Positions 1 through 12,375 are shown, numbered from the stretch's first letter. The stretch is DNA of 64,000 bases from Chaetoderma sp. LZ-2023a (GCA_034401795.1 CM067365.1:10618145-10682144), one strand, 5' to 3'. Translations and numbers: made by a program. Notes: generated from the letters alone by a model not told the origin.

Positions 1-235
1 TATATTCAGCAGACGGTTAAATCATTAAATAGTAGTCATACAATTCGTACACATGATGGACGATTCAATGTTCATGATGGAGGTAGATATGCCATTCATT
101 ACGCATTTTGATTGTGACTTCAGACTACATTTGACGTAATTGATTAAGACGTAATATTCTTGCATAAAAGATCGGATCTATCCATTAAGCGGCACATAAG
201 TTCGGTAAAAGTTTGGACTTAAGGCACACACTAGC
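1..235 (+). repeat. 3' portion of palindrome-core composite MITE
   Basis: The start resembles the sequence that follows the hairpin core in other copies (ttcaacagaatgtttattaa.., then catacaattcgtac and a 'gatggact' stretch), and 'ggatctatccattaagc' near 180 resembles a terminal region. The hairpin itself is off the left edge. The assignment is by resemblance to copies at 26697 and 30165. Confidence 0.5.
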
Positions 236-949
236 TAGATCAAGGCTTAAATTTGCGGCTAGCCTTGTAGGCAGCGTAGTGGCCTGCTACTGCATGGGTG
301 GCTGGTGGGAGGTGGTGGCTTGCTGGATGTGAAGTCATTGGTTGTTAGATGAATGGCCATTAAGCGGTGGTGGGCTGCTGAAAAAAGATTGTTTGGATGT
401 GAGGGCTTATTGGACGAATGTTTGTTGGGATGTGGTGATTGCCCAATTCTGGAAAGCTGTAGGGACTAATATCAACTGCTATGTTTGCGCCAATATGGAC
501 AGCATAATTTCCAATGATGCACTATACAAGATGTGTAATACATCACCACTGTAAAAGTCGGCCAGCAAAGATGCTCCATGCTTACCCATGTGCTAAGGAT
601 GCCAGAAGACACAACCAGCACAAAGAGCCTTGGAATTATCCCTACTGGGAGCCAACAAAGACAGGAGATGACGTCATTGCGTAAAACCGCTAAGCAGTCT
701 ACGAGGTGACCTCAAGAAAGCAGTACTCGGTACTATGGCAGAGTGAACATCTCTCCGGTTCCATGCTATAAAGATGTTGTTTAAAGCTGTTGTGTTATTA
801 TTCAGCACCAGCAGATAACCCCTCCTGTCAATGTAAACAGAAAATGATACATAACCAGAACTGGTTATCCGGTAGTAAATGTAGCTACCTCTGCCACACT
901 GTGTAGTTTCCAGCCAGGACTGAAAGGACCAGTTAACGCACAAGCCTTT
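236..949. other. Non-coding stretch, weak ORF only
   Basis: I see no recognisable gene. A minus-strand open frame at 674-943 (89 codons) is preceded by an acceptor-like 'ggtcctttcag' and has a plausible residue mix, but no family was recognised and no donor is evident. A short plus-strand frame at 342-554 shows nothing supportive. Confidence 0.4.
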
Positions 950-1067
950 AACCCTTGAATTTGTTTTTAAAATTTAAATTTTTTTTCATAGAAAAGGTCC
1001 ATTTGCAGACCAAGAGATGACTATTTTTGAAAATTTACCACTGGAATGACTGGCTCGTTTACCGTTA
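950..1067 (+). repeat. Half copy of 'tgactggctcg' hairpin MITE
   Basis: Reads from 'tttaacccttgaatttg' through 'ggtccatttgcagaccaagag' to 'accactggaatgactggctcg', then stops at the hairpin centre. It matches the left arm of the ~215-bp palindromic element found whole at 63740-63957. Confidence 0.75.
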
Positions 1068-1089
1068 TTATATGTACTTGCATTTCGTG

Positions 1090-2140
1090 TATTTAGCTGT
1101 TACTAGCATGTCAAGCTGAGTGTACATGTCTGACAGCTGTACCCAGCATGTCAAGCCGAGTGTACATGTCTGACAGCTGTTACCAGCATGTCAACCTGAG
1201 TGTACATGTCTGACAGCTGTTACCAGCATGTCAAGCTGAGTGTACATGTCTGACAGCTGTACCCAGCATGTCAAGCCGAGTGTACATGTCTGACAGCTGT
1301 TACCAGCATGTCAACCTGAGTGTACATGTCTGACAGCTGTTACCAGCATGTCAAGCTGAGTGTACATGTCTGACAGCTGTACCCAGCATGTCAAGCCGAG
1401 TGTACATGTCTGACAGCTGTTACCAGCATGTCAACCTGAGTGTACATGTCTGACAGCTGTTACCAGCATGTCAAGCTGAGTGTACATGTCTGACAGCTGT
1501 ACCCAGCATGTCAAGCCGAGTGTACATGTCTGACAGCTGTTACTAGCATGTCAAGCCGAGTGTACATGTCTGACAGCTGTTACCAGCATGTCAAGCTGGG
1601 TGTACATGTCTGACAGCTGTTACCAGCATGTCAAGCCGAGTGTACATGTCTGACAGCTGTTACCAGCATGTTAATCTGAGTGTACATGTCTGACAGCTGT
1701 TACCAGCATGTCAAGCTGAGTGTACATGTCTGACAGCTGTTATCAGCATGTCAGGCTGAGTGTGCATGCCTGACAGCTGTTATCAACATGTTAAGCTGAG
1801 TGTACATGTCTGACAGCTGTTACCAGCATGTCAAGCTGAGTGTGCATGTCTGACAGCTGTTATCAGCATGTCAAGCTGAGTGTGCATGTCTGACAGCTGT
1901 TATCAGCATGTCAAGCTGAGTGTATATGTCTGACAGCTGTTATCAGCATGTCAAGCTGAGTGTATATGTCTGACAGCTGTTATCAGCATGTCAAGCTGAG
2001 TGTACATGTCTGACAGCTGTTATCTGCATGTCAAGCTGAGTGTACATGTCTGACAGCTGTTACCAGCATGTCAAGCTGAGTGTACATGTCTGACAGCTGT
2101 TACCAGCATGTCAAGCTGAGTGTATATGTCTGACATCTTG
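1090..2140. repeat. 40-bp minisatellite, ~26 copies, partly 120-bp higher order
   Basis: Unit 'tgtacatgtctgacagctgt' followed by 'taccagcatgtcaagctgag'. From about 1140 to 1540 three unit variants (acccagc..ccgag, taccagc..cctgag, taccagc..gctgag) repeat in the same order, giving a 120-bp higher-order period. Later copies vary singly. Confidence 0.95.
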
Positions 2141-3010
2141 TTTGGCTAAATGAACTAATTACGTCACATCTGTCAATAATTGAGATGCTGCTAACAAATT
2201 TTGTCAAATGTTTAGTTACTGTCATGCCAACTTGCTTCTATAAAACATGAATTGTTTGTTGTAGAAGACAGTTAGCCGGTGGCAGTACATAGGCAATACT
2301 AGACCGGGCCAGTGGTAGTTCAGAAATCGGCTACAGAGAGATTTATAAAAGATTGCCGAATATGTATATCGCTTTGAAACCATATCTAATTTGTAAGTTT
2401 CAAAATTTTAACTGCTGATCATGATAGAGTTATGAAAGTAAAAGCTTGAATAATTTATCAAGATATCTTCAATAGTCAGTTATTGATTAATGCTGTAATG
2501 AGGGTATAGATAAGCCACTACCAAGAGTTATCTGCCCATAAGTATACATCTGCCTGTCCAGCAATCAGTCTATTCAGTCCAGTCATCAGATTGCATGTCC
2601 ATCAGTCTGTCTATTGCCATGGACCGATCAGTCGCTCAGACCGTCGAATCAGACTCTAATTTCCCATAGTACACTCAAACCAAGAATGGGCCTGAGGAAG
2701 CTAAGGATTTCGGCTGAGGACAAGACACAGTGGGCAAAAGCGAAGGACTGATTGCAGATGTAGGATGTTTCTACTACTACAGCTGCAGAATATAGTAATC
2801 ATACATACATACAGGACAGTATGGAATACGACATTTCTAATTGCCTGACTTTACAGAGCCTTACTAATGATAAAATGAATAGGTGTAAAATCAAGTCTTA
2901 TAAAATGTGATATCGGCGTCATAGTTTGTGAGACTATCAAAGAGAAGTGAAATGGAGGGAAGGCATCGATGGATTCGAACAAAACACGCTAATTCATACA
3001 ATTTACTTCA
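2141..3010. other. Non-coding stretch
   Basis: AT-rich sequence with no open frame of note, no recognisable exon and no strong repeat. A 'cctgaggaagctaaggatt' phrase near 2690 looks like a dispersed-repeat fragment but could not be assigned. Confidence 0.4.
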
Positions 3011-3012
3011 TT

Positions 3013-3200
3013 AACTACACAATAGAAGAATCCAGCTATGCCCCGCCCATTTCAGGCTAAGCTCCACCCACGCTTTGTGTGTATTTTAGGATGGTTTTAT
3101 ATTTTTGAACCATGAATTCACAGAATCCCATTTACACGGTAATTAGGCCTATACAGGTAAGCTGTTGATTATTTGAAAACTAATTTGACAGGCTGCTGAG
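3013..3200 (+). repeat. Decayed copy of palindrome-core composite MITE
   Basis: Contains 'ccagctatgccccgcccat', 'aagctccacccacgc', then 'tatacaggtaagctgttgat' and 'aactaatttgacaggctgct', the same order as in the fuller copy at 26697-27090. The second hairpin arm is missing. Confidence 0.75.
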
Positions 3201-3379
3201 ATCGGATCTCTCCACTTTTCAGAACACTGAAATCCACCCGCACAATAGCACACAGATAACCAATATAATAGTTTAGACTCTTGTAATTAATAACGCCACA
3301 TAACACAGATAATATCAAACAGGATCTGAATCCGAGTAAACATCTTTTGGCCTAGTAGCAGCGAACCAGACGTTTAACT

Positions 3380-4190
3380 TGATATTGTTTTATTTAATCT
3401 CACAAATGTCACAATCTCCGAAACAGCTTCGGGATCGATTCAAAACTCATGAAACATCATCGGTACAACTGAATCAAATGTGTTCAAGGGAACCTGGCTG
3501 GCCTAATGCTTTGGCGCCCCTCTTGGATGACGTAGTTTTCACGAAAATGACTTCTTATCCAGAACCGCTGAATGGATCGGGTCAACATTGGGAGATATGA
3601 TTAGTCCTTGTTCAAGGGAGGTTGATTCGTCAAAAGCATACCCGTCATTGGCCAATCAAAATGTAGTGTGGATGGCCGCCATATTGGATTTTTGGTATTT
3701 GATGAATTTAAAAGCCAAAATTGTTTTTATGTATGTTTGTGGGTACTGATATGCTTATTTCAAAATTGCCAGTTTCGAAAGTGTTAGATAAACCCATTCC
3801 CAGTTCTTCACTCCAAAAATTTTAAATGTGTTCTCGAAACATTTCATGGACTGATTTTAACCAAATTTTGTATGATGCATCCTTGTTCTTGTTATTCTGA
3901 GGGTTCTACGCGATGCCCGTTCTAGCTGCAATATGCCTATGTTGTAGGCCCCTTGGACCTTTTTGTTTTGAAAATCTAACAATGGCCATAACTGGTATTC
4001 ATAGGTCAGATAAATATTGCCTAAAGACTAACGACTGCCAAATCTGGTTTTAATCCATCAACTATTGATGAAACATGCGACAGACACATTTTCCCCATCG
4101 ACTTCAATAATTTGAAAATTTAAACAAGGGCTATACGTCTGTTTTTTTAAGGCTGAGCCTCTTCAACTTCATATCCCCAGTAGATATTGG
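3380..4190 (+). repeat. 'aagatggcc' dispersed repeat, fragment
   Basis: Segments such as 'gattcaaaactcatgaaac', 'ttggatgacgtagttttc' and 'ccagaaccgctgaatggatc' match, in opposite orientation, the arrays at 5147-7530 and 36936-38700. The part after about 3870 belongs to another unassigned repeat. The short open frame at its start is not a gene. Confidence 0.75.
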
Positions 4191-4212
4191 CTTAAAAGGT
4201 TAATCCATCAAC

Positions 4213-4553
4213 AAATGACTAAACACACACACACATGCAAATGTGTACACACGCACACAATGTTGACAGACAGACAGACAGACAGGCACACAGACAGACA
4301 CGCACACAATGTTGACATACAGACAGGCACACAGACAGACAGACATACATACAGACACGCACACAATGTTGACATACAGACAGACAGGCACACAGACAGA
4401 CAGGCACACAGACAGACAGACACACAGACAATGTTGACAGACAGACAGACAGGCACACACACACACAGACAGACACACAGACAGGCACACACACAATGTT
4501 GACAGACAGACACGCACACAATGTTGACAGACAGACACACAGGCAGACAGATG
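4213..4553. repeat. CACA/GACA microsatellite with 'cacaatgttgacagacag' units
   Basis: Simple repeat of (CA)n and (CAGA)n interrupted by recurring 'acacaatgttgacagacag'. Open frames on both strands are low-complexity artefacts. Confidence 0.95.
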
Positions 4554-4705
4554 GCTGGATGTGTGATGAAGTCATTGCTATAGATTAAACAAGAAACTAC
4601 AGCCTGGACAAGAATATTCATGATGTTCAATGAACCAGGAAATGTAGGTCAGGCTGACCTGTTTTTGATATATAGTACACTCATTTAGGCTATGATGAAT
4701 TAATC

Positions 4706-4918
4706 CTTTTAACACTCGAATTTGTTCAAGAAAATTTAAATTTTCTCTTAGAAAATGTCCATTTGCAAACTATTTTTGAAAATTTACCATTGGCTCGGTT
4801 ATTGAGCCAGTCATTCCAGTGTTAAATTTTCAAAAATATTCTCTTGGTCTGCAAATAGATATTTCTCAAGACGACTGAAGAAAACGTTTTTTGGCAGATA
4901 TGAGTGCTAAAGGGGGTA
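4706..4918. mobile_element. Hairpin MITE ('tgactggctcg' family), near-complete
   Basis: A ~210-bp palindrome: left arm from 'taacactcgaatttg' via 'atgtccatttgc' to 'tttaccattggctcgg', right arm back through 'gagccagtcattccagtg', 'tctcttggtctgcaaat' and 'gatatgagtgctaaaggg'. The same termini are seen at 55345 and 63740. It has no coding capacity; the mobilising enzyme is unknown. Confidence 0.8.
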
Positions 4919-5146
4919 ATACACCAGGTTTGGTGAGTATCTATGAAAGGATGCTCAAGCTATGGTCCAGAGACCAATATTCTATAATTCTCAGTGCACC
5001 GTGAGCATTGTCACGCTGACAATGTTTGGTATACGGCACCATTAGTCTACAATGTAGCTCTACACAAAATTTGGTTATTGTATACAAAATATTTTTTGAA
5101 ACTACAGCCGACTTAAAAATTTTCTATGATGTACAGTGAAACATAA

Positions 5147-7530
5147 CAAGAGGCGCAAGGAGCCTGCATCGCTAACCTGCAATTATTGGCCACTGGCACA
5201 ACAGAACAAAACGAGATGACCACTGTAAAAATTGACCAATCAAATTCTGTGAAGAAGGTTTAGCCAAGTTTGACTAAAATTGGCCCAATTAGTTGTTTTT
5301 TATGATTTTCTCAGAAATTTGCTGAATATACCAGATGTCCAACAAAAAAGCAAAATTTTGATTGATTCATGGCGGCCATGTTGTTTTGACATATCTCCAG
5401 GGAACAAACTCTAATGGGCCTAATCATATCTCCCAAATTTTGTCCAGACCCATCCAGGAGTTCTGGAGAAGACGTTTTCACGAAAACTAGGTCATCCAAG
5501 ATGGCCGCTGAACCATTTGGCCAATTAAGTTTCTTTGAACAAGCTTGGTTCAGCTCTTACACGAACAGATATTTCATGTGTTTGAAATGAATCCCCCCCC
5601 CACCCCCAAACGGTTTTGGAGATATTTTGGCTCATCAGCTTTGTTTGAACAAACATGGATCTATGCCGTAAGAATGCTTCCTGCCAAATATACTTGAAAT
5701 CGGTTCAGAGGTTCTCAAGAAGACATTTTAAATTTCCCATAGCTTTAGTATGTGAGGTTTTGACGGGAAAACGATCCAGGATCGCCGACAAACCATTTAT
5801 CTGACAGTTTGGAAAGTGGTAAATTTGAAATCAGCATACTCAAAAACCTATATAAAACCAATTTCAGCTTGAAAATCCATTGAATAAAAAAATCCAAAAT
5901 GGCAGCCAAAGGCTCTACATTTTGATTGGTCCAGGGCGGCCATGTTTTTACCCATCCACTTCCCTTGAACAAACTTTAATGGTCCTTAGAAACCTAATGA
6001 TATCTCCCAAATTTGGGGCCCAATTAATTCAGCTGTTCTGGGGAAAAAGTCCCTTTCGCGAAAACTAAGTCATCGAAGATGGCCGCTAAACGATTTGGCT
6101 AATCAAGTTCCCTTGAACAAACTTGATTCTGCTCTTGCGCGAGATCATATTTCATGAATTTTGAATCGATGCTCCAAGCGGTTTTGTAGAAGATTTTTAA
6201 AGATATTTAAAAAATCGACCAAAACCCAAGATGCATGGCCGCCGGCCAAACTGGCTGATCGGGTTCGTTTGAACAAACTTGAATCTCTATGTCCTAAGGA
6301 TTGTTCCTACCAAATATAATTGAAATCAAACCAGTGGTTATCGAGAAGACATTTTAAATTTCCCATGGCTTTAGTATGGGAACTTTTGGCAGGAAAATGA
6401 TCCAAGATGGCCACCAAACCGTTTAAGCGACAGTTTCGAAAATGGTAAATTTGAAATCAGAATACCGAAAAACACATAAAACCAATTTTGGCCTCAAAAT
6501 CCATCAAATAAAAAAATCCAATATGGACACCAAATTTTGGGCCGATCCCTTCAGCGGTTCTGGAGGTAATTTTTGCTACAACTAAGTCAACCAAGATGGC
6601 CGCAGGACCATTTGACCAATCAAGTTTCCTTGAACAAACTTGGTTCAGCACTTGCCCTAAGTTATATTTCATGAAGTTTGCATCAAACCCCCAAGCGGTT
6701 TCGGAGATTTTTCAAGACGTTTCCAAAAATTAGCCAAAATCCAAGATGGCCACCGGCCCAATTGGACGATTGGCTTCGTTTGAACAAACTTAAATCCCTA
6801 TGCCGTAAGGATGCTTCCTGCCAAATATAATTGAAATTGGCTCAGTAGTTCTTGAGAAAACATTTTAAATTTCCCATTGCTTTAGTATGGGAGCTTTTGG
6901 CGGGAAAATGATCCAAGATGGCCACCAAACCGTTTATCCGACAGTTTCGTAAATAGCAAATTTGTGATCAGAATAGCACAGAACAGATACAAAACCAATT
7001 TAGGCCTCTAAATTCACCAAATAAAAAAATCCCATATGGCCGCCAAACACAATATTTTGATTGGCCACGGCGGCCATGCTTTTTAATGGATCAACTTCTC
7101 CTGAACAAACTTTAATGGCCCTTATCTGCCAAATTTCGGCCCAATCCCTTCAGCAGTTCTGGAGAAGTCATTTTCGCTAAAACTAGATGGCCGAACCATT
7201 TGACCAATTAAGTTCCCTTGAACAAACTTGGTTCAGCTCTTGCACTAAATCATATTTCATGAGATTTGCATCAATCCCCTAAGCGGTTTTGGAGATTTTT
7301 AAAGACGTTTCCTAAAATCGGCCTAACTCCAAGATGGCTGCCGGCTAAATCGGCCAATCGGGTTCATTTGAACAAACTTGGATTCCTATGCCCTAACCCT
7401 GCTTCCTGCCACATATAAATTAAATCGACCCAGTGGTTCTTGAGAAGAAGTCGTTTAAAGGAAAAGTTGATGGACGACGGATGGTCGCCACGGCATAAGC
7501 TCACTTGGTCTTTCAGGCCAGGTGAGCTAA
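5147..7530 (-). mobile_element. Non-autonomous element with internal ~520-590 bp tandem core
   Basis: Left end 'acaagaggcgcaaggagcct' followed by 'gcatcgctaacctg'; right end 'catggcataagctcac'-like followed by 'ttggtctttcaggccaggtgagctaa'. The ends are imperfect inverses around 'ctcacctgg/ccaggtgag'. Inside, blocks with 'gtcatccaagatggccgc' recur at about 5492, 6073, 6592 and 7183. The same ends occur at 36936-38700 and 42688-43665. No coding capacity. Confidence 0.75.
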
Positions 7531-7531
7531 T

Positions 7532-8936
7532 AATGGACCTTTCTAGTTTTAGCTACACACCCACACCTCGCTCGTGTTGGGATCAATAGATCTCTGAACT
7601 CACACCTCGCTCGTGTTGGGATCAATAGATCTCTGAACTCACACCTCGCTCGTGTTGGGATCAATAGATCTCTGAACTCACACCTCGCTCGTGTTGGGAT
7701 CAATAGATCTCTGAACTCACACCTCGCTCGTGTTGGGATCAATAGATCTCTGAACTCACACCTCGCTCGTGTTGGGATCAATAGATCTCTGAACTCACAC
7801 CTCGCTCGTGTTGGGATCAATAGATCTCTGAACTCACACCTCGCTCGTGTTGGGATCAATAGATCTCTGAACTCACACCTCGCTCGTGTTGGGATCAATA
7901 GATCTCTGAACTCACACCTCGCTCGTGTTGGGATCAATAGATCTCTGAACTCACACCTCGCTCGTGTTGGGATCAATAGATCTCTGAACTCACACCTCGC
8001 TCGTGTTGGGATCAATAGATCTCTGAACTCACACCTCGCTCGTGTTGGGATCAATAGATCTCTGAACTCACACCTCGCTCGTGTTGGGATCAATAGATCT
8101 CTGAACTCACACCTCGCTCGTGTTGGGATCAATAGATCTCTGAACTCACACCTCGCTCGTGTTGGGATCAATAGATCTCTGAACTCACACCTCGCTCGTG
8201 TTGGGATCAATAGATCTCTGAACTCACACCTCGCTCGTGTTGGGATCAATAGATCTCTGAACTCACACCTCGCTCGTGTTGGGATCAATAGATCTCTGAA
8301 CTCACACCTCGCTCGTGTTGGGATCAATAGATCTCTGAACTCACACCTCGCTCGTGTTGGGATCAATAGATCTCTGAACTCACACCTCGCTCGTGTTGGG
8401 ATCAATAGATCTCTGAACTCACACCTCGCTCGTGTTGGGATCAATAGATCTCTGAACTCACACCTCGCTCGTGTTGGGATCAATAGATCTCTGAACTCAC
8501 ACCTCGCTCGTGTTGGGATCAATAGATCTCTGAACTCACACCTCGCTCGTGTTGGGATCGATAGATCTCTGAACTCACACCTCGCTCGTGTTGGGATCAA
8601 TAGATCTCTGAACTCACACCTCGCTCGTGTTGGGATCGATAGATCTCTGAACTCCCTGACTATCAATTTCCACTATACTGGTAAGCTGTTGAATATTTCA
8701 AAACTAATTTGACTGGGTGCTGTTGGAAACAACAGCGCCGAGTCAAATTAATTTCAAAATATTCAACAGAATGTTTATTAAATAATAAATGCATACAATG
8801 TGTCAGATTATTAAGCGTTTAAGACGGACTAAATCGATTCATACATGCTTTAAGTGATTATGACGTCATCTTACGTGCCACGTAGTTGATTATGACATCA
8901 TATGATGGATGGATAAACTGGAAAGGTCCATTTATT
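7532..8936 (+). mobile_element. Palindrome-core MITE enlarged by an internal minisatellite
   Basis: It begins 'aatggacctttctagtttta' and ends 'gataaactggaaaggtccatt', a terminal inverted pair. The order is: left terminal region, 39-bp array, 'actggtaagctgttgaatat', a hairpin (8678-8772), 'catacaatgtgtcag', 'atgacatcatatgatgg', right end. The copy at 26697-27090 has the same layout at about 390 bp with a single 39-bp unit, so the extra kilobase is internal expansion. Confidence 0.85.
7566..8655 (-). repeat. 39-bp minisatellite, 28 copies, open in one frame
   Basis: Unit 'acacctcgctcgtgttggga' plus 'tcaatagatctctgaactc', almost identical in all copies; a few carry 'tcgatag'. Because 39 is divisible by three, a minus-strand frame of 379 codons (7527-8666) stays open and would read EFRDLLIPTRARC over and over. 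No expression signal is seen, and I treat the frame as a by-product. Confidence 0.95.
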
Positions 8937-10308
8937 ATTGATTTCAATGGAAACACTTACATGGGTCCAGATAAACAAGATTTTTGCTTAGTTTGCAGGT
9001 CAATGGATATTTTTGAAAACTTACCACTATAATGGCTGGCTTGATTATCAAACTAGACTTTCTAAACGTTAAGATAAATTGGTAAATTTCCCCCAAATAT
9101 CTTCTCTTGGCCCGCAAACTGACATTTCTAAAGACGAAGTGTCATATATAAAACTTTTTGAAACTGAAGTTGCTGAAAACTGTTCCTGTCATAGATAACA
9201 CCAACATTACTTCCAAAATGAACACGTATCATATGGAATCCAGAATCTAACTCTTCCAGAAATTATTTTTGATGTAAGGAGTAGTTTGTGGAATATTTTG
9301 AAACTAATTTGACTAGGAGCTCTTGGTGCCTATGACAAAAACAGGTTCCAGTCAAATTGGTTTTAAAATATTCAACAGCTTTGCTGTGTAATTGGGGTTC
9401 TGGCTTTCAACGGCTAAGCGGTAGTCAGTCACCCTTTAATGGTCAAACCGGCTAAAACCGCCTTGCATTCAAAAGGGAAAATGTTTCAAAACATTTTGCT
9501 AAATCTGCAAACTTGACAATCTGCACTTTTCGGATTAATTACATACTAACCGAAAAAAACCCATTTTGCATGTGGAGATCGCTCTGGAACATTTTCACTT
9601 TTGCAGTGGTCCTGAGAAATGTACATTTGCAAGCTAAGAGAGAGTTTTTACTCTAAACACTCTAATGTCAATTTTATATCCTTTACTGCGTCAATAGCAA
9701 AGAAACGGGTATACATTTTTCAACATTTTTGCTGGATGATGTTGCTGTCTACGACAGCACCATCTTCCAACAAATTTGTTGAAAAATGAACACCAATTCA
9801 TCAATCTAATTTAATTTGAAAATTTAAAATTTCGACATCAGAAGTGTTAATGGTTAATTTTACCACTGTAACGACTGTTTCCATAAGCGAGCCAGTCATT
9901 TCACTCGTCAATCTTCAAGGATTGTCTCTTGGTGAAATTTAAGTTTCTTAACAAATCTTGATGGGCATGTGGAATATGTGAGGCACAAGTTGAAATGAGC
10001 AAATATTTGAGGGATCAAGAGAAGAGATTTTATGAGCCAGTAGGTCTCCAAAGTCATGCTTTCTCGAATATTCTCTTCACAGAAAAATGACATTTCTCAA
10101 GGTAAGCATAGAAACAGGTTTTATGCCGATTTGTGCTAACAAAAGAGGAAAATAACCAACAAAAAGAATAATCTATATATAAAATCTTTATTTTACTTGA
10201 ATATAAATAATTACTTTTGCATCAGTTTAACAGATCTATGTAAAATATATAAATAAAAAATTAAAATATATCTAATCATAAATACTTATGTAAATAAGTT
10301 TAACCCTT
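8937..10308. repeat. Decayed hairpin MITE pieces before the Polinton
   Basis: Contains a degraded 'tgactggctcg'-type palindrome (8960-9130), a 'ttgaatattttgaaactaat' hairpin (9295-9383), a separate hairpin (about 9715-9785, 'tttttcaacatttttgctgg' against 'ccaacaaatttgttgaaaaa'), and half-arms near 9600 and 9840-10120. The last ~170 bases are very AT-rich. No gene seen. Confidence 0.7.
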
Positions 10309-10422
10309 AGTAGTAGAGTCGGAATTAAAATAATACCACCGACCTCAACTGGCAGCCGTTTGGCGATCCGTGGCCCCCACCGCCCTCTCAATCCCTGGAG
10401 CATAGGTATTTGAGACATGTGA
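10309..10422 (+). repeat. Polinton left terminal inverted repeat
   Basis: Starts AGTAGTAGAGTCGGAATTAA and continues through 'ctcaactggcagccg' and 'ggcgatccgtggcccccacc' to 'gagacatgt'. It pairs with the reverse complement of 24629-24742. Confidence 0.93.
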
Positions 10423-10459
10423 TGTTCGTGGTCGAGATGGGAGCTGCTGACATGGAAGG

Positions 10460-10977
10460 CTGTGGCGAAAATAAAACTCCCGTGCGGACCCCACTGTCCG
10501 GGAGAACCTGCTCAGGATACCGGCCAGTGGCCAGCCTCTATTCTGTGTAGGCTCAGACAAACACGTAGTCTCTGCCAGAGTCGCATCGGCATGATGGGAC
10601 CACCCATAGTGTCTTCCATCTACCTTGACAACGCTCACCAGGTAGGAGGCTAAAGTGCTTAGCATTTGCACCACGGCAGACTCTGGCATGTTCACATGTT
10701 ACGCAGAGAATCTGGTGCTGAGCAGGTGTCTCCAGCAGACAACTATGTCCTACCCTCTCCACACCATAGAAGTGGCAGAGACTCGATCTCGTCACGTGGG
10801 TGAAAGCAGTCATAAATGTTTCTCCGCAAGGGGTCGACCCAAGGATTGTACTGGGGGGGGGGGGGGGGGGGGGGGGGCATACCAGAAGTGGGCCCACTTG
10901 GCATCTAATATCATGGCAGTCTCAGCGCCCTGTGCCACTGCTGTAGACGCCAGCACGAGCAGTATGATGAGAATCAT
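10460..10977 (-). pseudogene. Polinton remnant with signal-peptide-like start
   Basis: On the minus strand an ATG at 10977 opens MILIILLVLASTAVAQGAET, a good signal-peptide shape, followed by a Pro-coding G/C homopolymer. The region beyond is cysteine-rich but not read as one gene. It may be a small secreted or membrane protein of the element. No family recognised; fossil. Confidence 0.35.
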
Positions 10978-10979
10978 GG

Positions 10980-11960
10980 CTATACATGTAGAGTTAAACT
11001 GAACAGAGTGAACCCCTCGAGAAATATCTGTGCCAGATCGAGCCCTGCTCCATCCGGTTCGATAGTGATCTTCATCCCCTCAGGGACAGGGGCTAGCTGC
11101 TTCACTTTGCCGCAGGCTAAGAAACGTAGCTCTAGGACTATATGAGTCGTTTGCAGGCTAGTGAGTCCGACTCGCTGAAGCAGTTTAAAAGCACCCTTGG
11201 CTTTGGTGACATGTGACACACCATCTACCCGTAGGATGCCCTCCTGGAGGTTAACAGCTTCGTCTGGTCCATCGAATGGACGACGCAACAGGAGCTTTCC
11301 ACCTATAACCCCGATCCAGTGACCCACCCTCGTCAGGGAGACATCTTCACCTATGTAGGTGAGGAAGGATGATCCCCGATTGTAGAGCTTTCGAACTGTC
11401 TCACCCCTTTTCACAACAGTGGAGAGGGGAGCAACCTCTATGTCAATGACTGCGGGAGGTCTATATAGTGGCAACCATGTTTGCCAGTTACCACGAGGTT
11501 CAGCGTGGTACCACACTTCATTCTTCTCAAACATGAACTGCAGGTTTGCCAGGGTCAATAGCAAACCCTCATGGGGCATCGGCGGGGCACTGCTCGAATA
11601 TGGTTTGACCAGATGAAAGCTGAGGTCGTCATTTAGGGTGTTGATGTCTGCCACCTCTGTATCCGAGACCTCAATCAACGGCTCGAGGATGTACTACCTC
11701 TTCGGGAAATCGTACCGAAACACGATCTTGTTGCCATCTATGTTGCGACCCAGGCGCTCCTTCGACACATCCTTGAGGTCTGTGAGCAGCTCCACCCCAT
11801 CACCACCAATGGGGGTGGAGGGAGAATGCCTTTGAGTTTGCTTCATACTGTAGGGTGAATGACTTGCCATCGCTCTCTTCTACCTTGGCAGCATCAACTG
11901 CATACACATCTGCCAGATCAGCAAGACCGGTCGAGTGAGCAAATATGGGTTCCATAGCAT
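10980..11960 (-). pseudogene. Polinton virion-type gene, unassigned, broken
   Basis: Minus-strand coding remains, the longest uninterrupted piece being 232 codons (10980-11678). It is rich in beta-strand-like alternating residues, which would suit a capsid or capsid-associated protein, but I cannot match it to major or minor capsid protein with confidence. A few breaks. Confidence 0.45.
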
Positions 11961-11993
11961 GCTATATAGAAGGGGTTTAAACAGGATATAACC

Positions 11994-12375
11994 ATGCCGA
12001 TTGTCCGACTGCTGCTCTCCGCTGGTGAGAACGTAATCTCACCCTCTAGAGGGGAGACGGGTGGTACAGTACCATGTAGAATGGGTCCTCTTCGAGGTGC
12101 CCCAGCGGGGCACAACATACATACACGCCGATGTGCTATATCAACCTCCGGGCAGTGCACACAGCAGCTCACTGGTAGAAGTCGGCCGGGACATGATAGA
12201 GTATCTCCCAGGTGCCAACAGCAACCTATGGAAAGCTATCAGTCCTAGCCTGTTCACACCCGTAAATCACCTGTTTGACAGCTCCTCCATTAACATATAT
12301 GCCAGCACGGATGGGATATCGGATGCACATTTAGAGTTTACACTCTTATTACTCATTGACCTGACGACAACATGA
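11994..12375 (+). pseudogene. Polinton small gene of unknown role, broken
   Basis: Plus-strand coding remains opening a rightward gene cluster. The reading frame is interrupted. No family recognised. It abuts the next gene at 12372. Confidence 0.4.

Noticed and set aside
674-943. Possible exon with an acceptor-like border on the minus strand.
   Set aside because: No family match, no donor and no neighbouring exon in compatible phase; kept only as a weak note.
2680-2760. Hammerhead ribozyme-like 'cctgaggaagc'.
   Set aside because: Lacks the conserved CUGAUGA core and the paired stems.
4200-4630. Cys/Val/Leu-rich frames.
   Set aside because: Low-complexity translation of CA/GACA repeats.
7527-8666. 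379-codon repetitive protein EFRDLLIPTRARC.
   Set aside because: Explained by a 39-bp repeat being divisible by three inside a MITE; no promoter or splice context.
10655-10760. Plus-strand ADSGMFTCYAEN resembles the C-terminal Cys motif of an immunoglobulin domain.
   Set aside because: There is no matching first half with a Cys and Trp upstream (a stop lies 12 bases before the frame), and the minus strand has a better start. Probably chance.
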